NCBI GenBank assembly: GCA_023392575.1
Contig: JAEVYV010000016.1
Span: 1-8,094, forward strand
Length of the DNA stretch: 8,094 nucleotides
Source of the DNA: Bacteroidota bacterium
GTDB lineage: Bacteria > Bacteroidota > Bacteroidia > Chitinophagales > Chitinophagaceae
Reading direction: 5' to 3'
The notes beneath the pieces were generated by a model. The model was not told the origin of the DNA. It saw only the letters and a list, made by a program, of their open reading frames with translations, and searched no databases. Shown one piece after another: positions 1 to 5,686 of the stretch; position 1 is the first letter of the stretch, and every line of letters begins with the position of its first letter. The position numbers and the translations under genes were made by a program.

Positions 1-116
1 CCCATGCCGCCAAACCAGGCTAACTCCTTCCCTGCCCCCGCCACAAAAAAGAGAAGGCCCACAATACAGCGCAATAAGAAAAGCGCAACAGCCAATAGTC
101 GTGTGTTTGTTTCCAT
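1..116 (-). CDS. DoxX-like membrane protein, N-terminal fragment (cut by window edge)
   Basis: Reading the minus strand from an ATG at 114-116 gives 38 codons open to the edge of the window. After a short polar start (METNTRLLAV), residues 7-28 form a hydrophobic segment rich in Leu, Val, Phe and Gly, followed by GAGKELAWFGG. A first membrane helix with an Arg in it (LLRCIVGLLFFVAGAGK) followed by a Lys is the usual opening of DoxX-family proteins, small four-helix inner-membrane proteins whose biochemical role is mostly unclear. The start lies 8 bases after the stop of the upstream RibD-like gene, so the two are very likely co-transcribed. Only the first helix is visible, so other small membrane families (MauE-like, DoxD-like) are possible. 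Confidence 0.62.
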   Translation of the reverse strand, partial: METNTRLLAVALFLLRCIVGLLFFVAGAGKELAWFGGM

Positions 117-124
117 CAACAGCT

Positions 125-736
125 TCATATATTCGGTATTTGATTATGGTAGTTAGAACGCACTTCCCTCTGTGGCCGGTAGCAAAGAACCGCGATGCCC
201 ACGGTGCTTGTTGTGATCTGCACCAACCGCAGCCGCAGCATCTCGGTGCGATCCCGGAAAATGGGCTTGCCCAAACCAATGGCCACAGGATTCACAAATA
301 AATGATATTCGTCGATCAGCCCTTGCTGTATAAAGGAGGACACGATGCCGGCACCTCCGTACAACAATATGTCTTTTCCCGGCTGCTGTTTGAGCAGCCG
401 GACTTCTTCTGCAATGTTACAGGCTACCCTGGCACGGTGCCATTCAACCGATGCTGCCGATCTTGAAAAGACGATCTTGGGTGTGTTGTTGATCCACTCC
501 GCAGCCTCAATATCTTGAAGTTTGCTTTCGGGATTTCCGGCAACCGTTGGCCAGTACACGGCCATTCCCTCCGCCGTGTGGCGTCCTACCATAAAACTGT
601 CGGCTGAAGCCGTTAACCTCCTTACGTAATCATTCAGCACATCGTCCCAATCGCATACCATCCAGTCCATTTCTCCATTGGGGCCGCTCACAAATCCATC
701 CAGCGTCATTTGTATTTGTAGTTTCACCTTTCGCAT
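125..736 (-). CDS. Dihydrofolate reductase family protein (RibD C-terminal domain)
   Basis: A 203-residue soluble protein of the RibD C-terminal / bacterial DHFR-like family (YwjB/YyaP type). Members have the NADPH-binding dihydrofolate reductase fold, but most have no proven substrate and should not be assumed to be the essential DHFR. Visible motifs are an opening beta strand and the TLDGFVSGPNGEMDW signature (residues 11-25), GRHTAEGMAVYWP (51-63), and a C-terminal nucleotide-binding block with LLYGGAGI (124-131) and LIDEYHLFVNPVAIGLGKPI (140-159). Length and motif order fit a complete protein. The last 15 or so residues (REVRSNYHNQIPNI) are polar and probably a loose tail. The ATG at 736 directly precedes the first beta strand, and no better start is seen. 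It is the first gene of a pair with the DoxX-like gene and diverges from the GlxA-type regulator. That arrangement would suit control by the regulator, but nothing seen proves it. Confidence 0.88.
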   Translation of the reverse strand: MRKVKLQIQMTLDGFVSGPNGEMDWMVCDWDDVLNDYVRRLTASADSFMVGRHTAEGMAVYWPTVAGNPESKLQDIEAAEWINNTPKIVFSRSAASVEWHRARVACNIAEEVRLLKQQPGKDILLYGGAGIVSSFIQQGLIDEYHLFVNPVAIGLGKPIFRDRTEMLRLRLVQITTSTVGIAVLCYRPQREVRSNYHNQIPNI

Positions 737-1038
737 TAGGGTTGTTTTACAGCCTGACGGTACAAAACTCCTATCAACTACGGAGATAAACGGGGGCAGA
801 ATACGGCAATTTCAGGGGTTGATTGCGACAGAAGATTCCTTTAGCTTTATGGCAGAAAAAACCGTCGGTCTTTTAAAGGTTTGACCTGCGCACACAGTAT
901 TTTTGATAGTGCATTTGAACAAGAACTGACTTTGCTTTTGTGGAAAAGGCCCTGATTGTACCGGGCCAAAGCGTTGCGAAAACTGACCATAAAAACCAAT
1001 GATTTTTTAACCGGATCGTGACCTAAAACAACATCCAG
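737..1038. other. Divergent intergenic region (302 bases)
   Basis: This spacer separates the minus-strand RibD-like gene from the plus-strand regulator and must hold both promoters. I see no convincing gene; reading frames here are short or are extensions of the neighbours. It contains one exact TAnnTTTG box on the plus strand (listed separately) and a 5-bp inverted repeat, GGCCC at 948-952 and GGGCC at 963-967, between that box and the regulator start. No clear -7 box was found for the minus-strand gene; the nearest is the partial match GAGTTTTG (minus strand, 763-770). Confidence 0.6.
898..905 (+). promoter_or_regulatory. Candidate Bacteroidota -7 box (TATTTTTG) for the GlxA-type regulator
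   Basis: TATTTTTG matches the Bacteroidota primary-sigma -7 consensus TAnnTTTG exactly. The only nearby TTTG that could act as a -33 element (880-883) is 14 bases upstream, closer than the roughly 20 bases expected, so the match could be chance in an A/T-rich stretch. If used, transcription would begin near 912 and leave a leader of about 125 bases before the regulator's ATG at 1039. Confidence 0.3.
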
Positions 1039-2028
1039 ATGAAACACATATCCATACTGATTCCCCAGGGCGATTGCAGCCTGGTAAACATTGAAGGTTC
1101 GCACCAGATTTTCAACGAAGTCAACTCCGTGTTGGCCCGCGCCGGCAAAGCCCCCATGTTCAAAGTGCAGTTGGTGGGCCTCCGGAAAGAAACCTCCATG
1201 AAAAAGGGCCTGTTCACCATTCACCCCGATGTGTTGATCCATGACCTTGACCGAACGGACCTGGTGATCATTCCCGCCATTTACGGCGACAAAAATCAAA
1301 TTCTTGAAAACAACCAAGAGTTCCTTCCCTGGCTGATCAGGCAATACAAAGGCGGGGCAGCCATTGCCTCTTTGTGTATTGGTGTTTTTCTGCTAGCCGG
1401 AACGGGTTTGCTGAAAGGACGGAAATGTGCCACGCATTGGGTGGAAGCAGATAATTTCCGCAAAATGTTTCCAGATGTGGACCTGGTGCCCGATAAGATC
1501 ATTACAGACGAACAAGGCATTTACACCAGCGGCGGCGCCTACTCGGGCCTTAATCTTTTGTTGTACCTGGTGGAAAAATTTGCCGGAAGGGAAATGGCCA
1601 TTGTTTGCTCTAAGTTGTTTGAAATAGAAATTGAACGCAATGCCCAATCCCAGTTCATGATCTTTACTCCGCAAAAACAGCACGAAGATGAGGTGATTAA
1701 AAAAGCACAAGAGTACATTGAAAAAAACTATGAAGAAAAGATCACCGTGGACGATCTGGCCTCTATGCTTTCCATCAGCCGGCGCAACCTGGAGCGGCGC
1801 TTTAAGAAAGTGACCTACAACTCCATCGTAGAATACATGCAGCGGGTGCGCATTGAGGCGGCCAAACAAACCCTGGAACGGGCCCGGGAAAACGTGAATG
1901 AAGCTATGTACAAAGCCGGCTATACCGACATCAAAGCCTTTCGCACCACCTTTAAAAAACTCACCGGCTTATCACCACTGGAGTATAGAAATAAGTACAA
2001 CCGGAATGGGGCTCTTGCGGAAAGCTAG
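1039..2028 (+). CDS. GlxA family transcription regulator (DJ-1/PfpI domain + AraC HTH)
   Basis: A 329-residue two-domain regulator. Residues 1 to about 190 form a DJ-1/PfpI (class I glutamine-amidotransferase-like) domain: the first strand is MKHISILIPQGDCSL, TDLVIIPA lies at 73-80, and the nucleophile-elbow segment ASLCIGVFLLAGTGLLKGR (110-128) has Cys113, followed by CATHW (130-134). Residues about 215-320 are an AraC/XylS DNA-binding domain with two helix-turn-helix units. ITVDDLASMLSISRRNLERR (235-254) is the first, and the second contains VNEAMYKAGYTDIKAF (286-301) with the family ending LTGLSPLEYR. In GlxA-type proteins the first domain is generally taken as a ligand sensor rather than a protease. 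The Met at 1039 starts the first beta strand, so the start is well placed. The gene diverges from the RibD-like/DoxX-like pair, a plausible but unproven target. No good terminator was seen after it. Confidence 0.93.
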   Translation: MKHISILIPQGDCSLVNIEGSHQIFNEVNSVLARAGKAPMFKVQLVGLRKETSMKKGLFTIHPDVLIHDLDRTDLVIIPAIYGDKNQILENNQEFLPWLIRQYKGGAAIASLCIGVFLLAGTGLLKGRKCATHWVEADNFRKMFPDVDLVPDKIITDEQGIYTSGGAYSGLNLLLYLVEKFAGREMAIVCSKLFEIEIERNAQSQFMIFTPQKQHEDEVIKKAQEYIEKNYEEKITVDDLASMLSISRRNLERRFKKVTYNSIVEYMQRVRIEAAKQTLERARENVNEAMYKAGYTDIKAFRTTFKKLTGLSPLEYRNKYNRNGALAES

Positions 2029-2286
2029 ATTGATGATGGCCGGTGCAAACCGCAAACAGGCCATAAGTGATTTCATGCTGCATAGAATTGTTACCATGCA
2101 CAAGTGCAATCTGCCGGTAGCCGGAGGCAGTGCAGGAAGAACTAAAGAGCCCCCACAAGCCGGCTCATAAAAGCATCGTGCCCGGTTTCAAACCCAAAAT
2201 TGTATAAACCTTCCCCAAATAAGTGTAACAGGGAGACCTGGCACGGGGAGTAGCTTTGCTCTATCAAATCATTTAAACAATTAATC
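2029..2286. other. Intergenic region between the regulator and the metallothionein-like gene
   Basis: These 258 bases hold no supported gene. The first half has only weak inverted repeats, CCGGTAGCCGG at 2114-2124 and GAGCC/GGCTC at 2147-2151 and 2162-2166, without a following T run, so no terminator is called. The second half, from about 2183, is the promoter region of the cysteine-rich peptide gene and carries a TAnnTTTG box plus upstream elements discussed under findings. Confidence 0.6.
2251..2258 (+). promoter_or_regulatory. Bacteroidota -7 box (TAGCTTTG) of the metallothionein-like gene
   Basis: TAGCTTTG is an exact match to TAnnTTTG, 28 bases before the ATG at 2287. Transcription would begin near 2265, giving a short A/T-rich leader of about 22 bases. 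No TTTG is seen at the -33 distance; instead GTGTAACAG (2223-2231) occupies that place, so the promoter may depend on an activator or another sigma factor. The location directly ahead of a small gene that ends in a strong terminator makes this the best promoter call in the window. Confidence 0.55.
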
Positions 2287-2418
2287 ATGAAATCAGAAAT
2301 CAAATTGAATCAAAGCACTCCCGCCTCAAGCCAGCAAAAATGTAATCACGAGAATTGCAATTGTGCGAATTGTAATTGTGGCAGCAACTGTACCTGTAAA
2401 AACTGCGGAAGCAATTAA
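2287..2418 (+). CDS. Small cysteine-rich metallothionein-like peptide (43 aa)
   Basis: An ATG at 2287 opens a 43-codon frame ending in TAA. The first 18 residues are polar (MKSEIKLNQSTPASSQQK). Residues 19-40 then hold 8 Cys and 1 His: Cys at 19, 24, 26, 29, 31, 35, 37 and 40, and His21. Spacing is C-x4-C-x-C-x2-C-x-C-x3-C-x-C-x2-C, with three CxC pairs and Asn, Gly, Ser and Lys between them. There is no aromatic residue. That composition is the hallmark of metallothioneins, cytosolic peptides that wrap Zn(II), Cu(I) or Cd(II) in thiolate clusters; eight Cys would suit one cluster of about three or four metals. It has no signal peptide. It differs from the SmtA type, which is longer and contains aromatic residues and more His. 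A promoter box lies 28 bases upstream and a strong hairpin terminator begins 12 bases downstream, so it forms a single-gene unit. The coding call is strong from composition and flanking signals; metal binding is inferred. Confidence 0.8.
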   Translation: MKSEIKLNQSTPASSQQKCNHENCNCANCNCGSNCTCKNCGSN

Positions 2419-2430
2419 TCACTACATCAT

Positions 2431-2457
2431 AAGCCACTCTTTAAGGGTGGCTTTTTT
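2431..2457 (+). terminator. Rho-independent terminator of the metallothionein-like gene
   Basis: AAGCCACTC (2431-2439) pairs with GGGTGGCTT (2445-2453) through nine base pairs, one of them G-T, around the loop TTTAA. A T run continues to 2457. The hairpin begins 12 bases after the TAA of the small gene. It also lies just beyond the stop (2470) of the convergent PLP-enzyme gene, and on that strand the hairpin is followed by TTATGATG. It could therefore also help to end the minus-strand operon, though less efficiently. Confidence 0.85.
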
Positions 2458-2469
2458 CAATGACGATTA

Positions 2470-3588
2470 TCAGAAAATCAACTTCCGATCCCTGGCTGCT
2501 GTTTTCCATTCACTTTTTACCGCTCCCTCTTCTATGATCAAGGCCCGTTCATACAAAGCACAGGTGGGACAAACATGGTACGGCAAACCATACAACACAT
2601 CACCAACTTTATAGTGGTGCCCTTCCGGCGCCTGCAGCACCAAGTGTTCTTCGCTTTGGCCAATGGGTTGTAGCTCCGGCGCATTGATAAAGAACACCCG
2701 TTTTGATAACACGTTTTCCGCAGCAATGGATTTGTGCCCGAGGTCTGTACAAATTGTTCTTTCATCCGGCAGAGAAATAATGCGGCTGATGACCAGTGCA
2801 GCCGGAAGAAACGCCTGTTCTGAAAGGCTTTGCAGGTAACTGGCATCCCAGTAAATAAACGTGCCGGGACTGCATTCTACTTTTTCCCTTTGAAGGTGTA
2901 TGGGAAATGTGGGCGAACCACCCGCCACAATGATTGGTTCGCCCATTCCCTTTTCCAGCAAAGTGTTTTTTAAGGCTTCTACTGCTGCAAACGCATCATT
3001 GCATCTTTCCTTTCTCAGTTCAAAATCTGCGTCGGCAAGATGCCCATCATAAGCGTGTAAACCCACTGGTTTTAGCCCTGGCAACTCCGTACACTGCAGG
3101 TATAGTTCAACCGCTTTTTCATCCGGCGAAATTCCGGTTCGGTTCATACCAATATTCAAATCCAGGTAAACAGGAATTTGCAAACCCAAAGCCTTTGCCT
3201 TTTCAGAAATAGATTTGGCAACAACACTGTCGTCCACAAGACAGGAAAATTTAGTGCCGGGATAGGTTTTGATCAAAGCAAGAAACCGGTCAACTTTTGG
3301 GCCAACGGGTTGATAGGCCAGCAACACATCTTCAGTCCCGCATTGGGCCAGCATCTCGGCTTCGGCAATGGTGGCACATTTAAACTTTTGAATCCCTGCT
3401 TCCATTAACAACCAGGCTGCTTCTTTTGCCTTATGGGTTTTGGCATGCGGACGCAACCGCTGCACATCGCCACTCATTGTCTTGAGCAACTCAATATTTT
3501 CTTTCACCCGGTTCAGGTAAATGACTAAAGCAGGGGAATCCACCTGATGGATGTCTTTTAGCAAATACCAGTTAGCATCTTGTTTCAT
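2470..3588 (-). CDS. Fold-type III PLP enzyme: D-serine dehydratase / D-threonine aldolase family
   Basis: A 372-residue PLP enzyme of the alanine-racemase-like (fold-type III) D-threonine aldolase / metal-dependent D-serine dehydratase family. From the chosen start, the opening is DSPALVIYLNRVKENI (about 17-32). The PLP lysine motif RPHAKTHK is at 46-53, KCATIAEAEMLA at 70-81, a core strand with LDLNIGMNRTG at 142-152, GLHAYDGH at 176-183, and VAGGSPTFP, a likely phosphate-binding part, at 221-229. Near the C-terminus PYHVCPT (336-342) places His338 and Cys340 as a metal pair. His-x-Cys is the zinc site of chicken and yeast D-serine dehydratase, whereas characterised D-threonine aldolases use His-x-Asp, so dehydratase activity on D-serine or D-threonine is favoured. 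The ATG at 3588 lies 7 bases after the upstream stop. An in-frame ATG at 3609 would add seven residues (MNFINGV) and overlap the upstream gene. Third gene of the permease-RidA operon. Confidence 0.88.
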   Translation of the reverse strand: MKQDANWYLLKDIHQVDSPALVIYLNRVKENIELLKTMSGDVQRLRPHAKTHKAKEAAWLLMEAGIQKFKCATIAEAEMLAQCGTEDVLLAYQPVGPKVDRFLALIKTYPGTKFSCLVDDSVVAKSISEKAKALGLQIPVYLDLNIGMNRTGISPDEKAVELYLQCTELPGLKPVGLHAYDGHLADADFELRKERCNDAFAAVEALKNTLLEKGMGEPIIVAGGSPTFPIHLQREKVECSPGTFIYWDASYLQSLSEQAFLPAALVISRIISLPDERTICTDLGHKSIAAENVLSKRVFFINAPELQPIGQSEEHLVLQAPEGHHYKVGDVLYGLPYHVCPTCALYERALIIEEGAVKSEWKTAARDRKLIF

Positions 3589-3595
3589 AACGCCA

Positions 3596-4066
3596 TTAAT
3601 GAAGTTCAAACAGGGCTTCTATTTCCACCGGAATATTATCGGGCAACGAACTAAAGCCAACAGCACTGCGAACGCCAACGCCGTTTTCTTCGCCCCACAC
3701 TTTGGCAAACAACTCGCTGCAGCCATTGATTACATAAGGATGTTTTTCAAACTCCGGCACACAATTAACCATGCCCAACACTTTGATCACCCGTTTTACC
3801 TTATCCAGGCTTCCCAGCTGTGTTCTGATGGTAGATAAAATAGCCAGGCCCACCTGCTGCGCTGCCCGCTTCCCACCTTCCTGGTCCATATCTTTTCCCA
3901 CTTTACCAATGATCAGGCTTCGGTCGTTTTGCACCGTTCCATGTCCGGACACATACAAATGATTGCCTACGATCAGACAGGGCTTATAAACGCCCAGGGG
4001 TGTTGGCGGTGGCGGAAGCGTTAATCCTAACTGTGCAAATCTTTGTTCGGGTGTTTTGTTTTCCAT
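3596..4066 (-). CDS. RidA family protein (YjgF/YER057c/UK114), probable enamine/imine deaminase
   Basis: A 156-residue RidA-fold protein of the longer subgroup, which has the N-terminal block LGLTLPPPPTPLGVYKP (13-29) before the core GNHLYVSGHG (34-43). The C-terminal signature VRSAVGFSSLPDNIPVEIEA (132-151) contains Arg133 and, 15 residues on, Glu148. Those match in spacing the Arg105 and Glu120 of E. coli RidA, which hold the substrate carboxylate and the catalytic water. Proteins with this Arg hydrolyse reactive enamines/imines such as 2-aminoacrylate, released by PLP-dependent serine/threonine dehydratases, to ketoacids and ammonia. It lies between a GntP permease (12-base gap) and a PLP enzyme that could generate 2-aminoacrylate (7-base gap), so a clean-up role within this pathway is the simplest reading. 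Activity of this longer subgroup is less well established than that of classic RidA. Confidence 0.9.
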   Translation of the reverse strand: MENKTPEQRFAQLGLTLPPPPTPLGVYKPCLIVGNHLYVSGHGTVQNDRSLIIGKVGKDMDQEGGKRAAQQVGLAILSTIRTQLGSLDKVKRVIKVLGMVNCVPEFEKHPYVINGCSELFAKVWGEENGVGVRSAVGFSSLPDNIPVEIEALFELH

Positions 4067-4078
4067 GTATCAAATTGT

Positions 4079-5386
4079 TTAAAAAAGAAAATCCAAAAAT
4101 AATACGCCGATCAATCCGGCAATGGAAACAATGGTTTCCATCAGCGACCAGGAACGCAGCGTATCTTTTATGCTAAGATTAAAATATTCTTTGAACATCC
4201 TGAAGCCGGCATCATTTACATGAGAGAACATAAGGCTTCCGGCGCCAATGGACAGAACCATTAAATTAGGATCGGTGTTGGTTTGCACCAACAAGGGAGC
4301 AATAATTCCCGCCGCGGTAAAACCCGCTACGGTTGCCGAACCAACGGCCACCCGGATGACAGCCGCGGTAAGCCATCCCAAAAATAGCGGCGACAGGGAA
4401 ATGCCTTGTAACAGATCTGCAATTTGTTTGCTCACGCCGCTATCCACCAAAATTTGCTTTAAGGCTCCTGCGCCACCAATGATCAGCAGGATCATGGCAA
4501 TTTCTTTCGCGGCCTCGCCGTACATGTTCATCACCTGTTTCATGTTGCGACCTTTTTTAAGTCCTAAAGAAAAGGTGGCTACTGCCAGAGCAATGATCAT
4601 GACAATGGATGGCTGCGAAAAAAAAGAAACCACTTGCTGCGAACCGGAAGGCAACACAAAAGGAAGCAGGGCCGCCAGGGCAAACAGCACCACCGGCAGC
4701 AGAGCCACAAAAAAACTAATGAACACGCCGGGCAGTCGTCCTGCTGAGATATCAGCAGGCTGAAAGGTTTCCAAAGGAATGGAGGCAATGCTTTTCAGCC
4801 TTCTGGAAAACAAAGGGCCGGCAACAATGATGGTTGGAATGGCAATGATGATCCCATAGAACATCGTAGTGCTCAGGCTGGCGTTGAACTGGGTGACCAA
4901 AGCCGAAGGTGAAGGATGCGGCGGCAGAAAACCATGTGCTACCGACAGCGCCGCCAGCAACGGAATTCCTGTGGCTACCGCGGGTAGTTTGTATTGATAC
5001 ACGATGGAGAACACCAGCGGTATCATCAGCACAAAACCCGTATTGTAAAACAACGGAATGCCAATGATAAAACCCACCAGCGCCAGCGCCCAGTGGATAT
5101 TTTTAATGCCTACTTTTTGCATGATGGTGGAAGTAATCTGTTGTGCAGCGCCTGTTTCGGCGATCAACTTGCCCAGCATGGCTCCCAACACAATGATGAT
5201 CACATTCGCACCAAGGATGTCCCCTATTCCCTTTTCAACCGATTGGGTAACATTGGCCAAAGGAATACCCAGGGCCCATCCGGCCAACACACTAACCACC
5301 AAAAAGGCCAGGAAGGGATTGATCTTAAAACCGGCGATCAGAATAACCAGGAAAAGCAAAGCCAGAAAGACGATCAGTAACGACAT
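4079..5386 (-). CDS. GntP family permease (gluconate / D-serine type transporter)
   Basis: A 435-residue inner-membrane transporter of the GntP family, whose members carry gluconate, other sugar acids or, in the case of DsdX, D-serine by proton symport. The protein is hydrophobic throughout, with roughly 12 membrane segments. Family blocks are visible in order: FKINPFLAFLVVS (20-32), GIPLFYNTGFVLMIPL (109-124), AHGFLPPHPSPSALV (150-164), IRVAVGSATVAGF (344-356) and GSLMFSHVNDAGFRMFKEYF (383-402). Length agrees with DsdX/GntT. The ATG at 5386 is chosen because the protein then begins with a membrane helix (MSLLIVFLALL). An in-frame ATG at 5491 would add 35 residues that the family lacks. It is the first gene of a three-gene operon with RidA and the PLP enzyme, which argues for a D-amino-acid rather than a gluconate substrate. 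No nearby sugar-acid kinase or dehydratase gene is seen. Confidence 0.92.
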   Translation of the reverse strand: MSLLIVFLALLFLVILIAGFKINPFLAFLVVSVLAGWALGIPLANVTQSVEKGIGDILGANVIIIVLGAMLGKLIAETGAAQQITSTIMQKVGIKNIHWALALVGFIIGIPLFYNTGFVLMIPLVFSIVYQYKLPAVATGIPLLAALSVAHGFLPPHPSPSALVTQFNASLSTTMFYGIIIAIPTIIVAGPLFSRRLKSIASIPLETFQPADISAGRLPGVFISFFVALLPVVLFALAALLPFVLPSGSQQVVSFFSQPSIVMIIALAVATFSLGLKKGRNMKQVMNMYGEAAKEIAMILLIIGGAGALKQILVDSGVSKQIADLLQGISLSPLFLGWLTAAVIRVAVGSATVAGFTAAGIIAPLLVQTNTDPNLMVLSIGAGSLMFSHVNDAGFRMFKEYFNLSIKDTLRSWSLMETIVSIAGLIGVLFLDFLF

Positions 5387-5686
5387 GTTGGTGACGATTC
5401 GTGGAAGGCATAAGATAATGAATAATCGCAAGCAATTTGAAATGAAGCAATTTTCGCTTGCTGAGAGAGCATTTGCAAGAACGAACTGCATTCTGTAAGG
5501 AATAGTTGCTTGTCATGCCGGGAAGCAAAGCATTTGTGCATTTATAAAAATCTGTTTCTTGCGGGGCTGCGGGGAAATGCTTCGAAAAACTTTACGGTGG
5601 CAAAACACAGCGACCTTAGATTTTAAAAAAGATGACTATCTTGAATGCCGTCCATCATCATTTACACGTCAACCAAAACCAACCAC
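5387..5686. other. Divergent intergenic region upstream of the permease operon and the lipoprotein gene
   Basis: These 300 bases lie between two divergent starts and hold no supported gene. On the permease side is a small repeat cluster (listed separately). On the lipoprotein side, TAGATTTT at 5617-5624 is a one-mismatch version of TAnnTTTG and lies about 62 bases before the chosen ATG at 5687; it is only a weak promoter candidate. No convincing -7 box was found for the minus-strand operon. Confidence 0.5.
5428..5461. repeat. Short direct and inverted repeat cluster ahead of the permease operon
   Basis: AAGCAATT occurs twice, at 5430-5437 and 5445-5452, with starts 15 bases apart. GCAAGC at 5428-5433 is the inverse of GCTTGC at 5456-5461, enclosing the cluster. 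The cluster lies 42-75 bases upstream of the permease start, where an operator or leader structure would be expected. The elements are short and no regulator gene for this operon is in the window, so this may be chance. Confidence 0.3.

Noticed and set aside
948..967. GGCCC/GGGCC hairpin upstream of the regulator as a terminator
   Set aside because: The T-rich side is on the minus strand, where no gene ends; five base pairs with a ten-base loop are weak. It could be an operator, but there is no further support.
847..1344. 165-codon minus-strand frame overlapping the regulator
   Set aside because: It is the reverse-strand shadow of the GlxA-type gene; the translation has no recognisable family motif, and the plus-strand protein is clearly real.
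1393..1869. 158-codon minus-strand frame inside the regulator gene
   Set aside because: It lies opposite conserved DJ-1 and AraC coding sequence and reads as low-order His/Phe/Leu-rich sequence without motifs.
2147..2166. GAGCC/GGCTC inverted repeat as a terminator for the regulator gene
   Set aside because: Only five base pairs with a ten-base loop and no T run after it.
2363..2614. 83-codon plus-strand frame overlapping the cysteine-rich gene
   Set aside because: It crosses the terminator hairpin and the end of the PLP gene. The other frame gives the Cys-patterned peptide with promoter and terminator.
4248..4763. 171-codon plus-strand frame inside the permease gene
   Set aside because: It is a shadow of the permease; the Pro/Thr/Ala/Ser/Met-rich translation is typical of the complement of membrane-protein codons.
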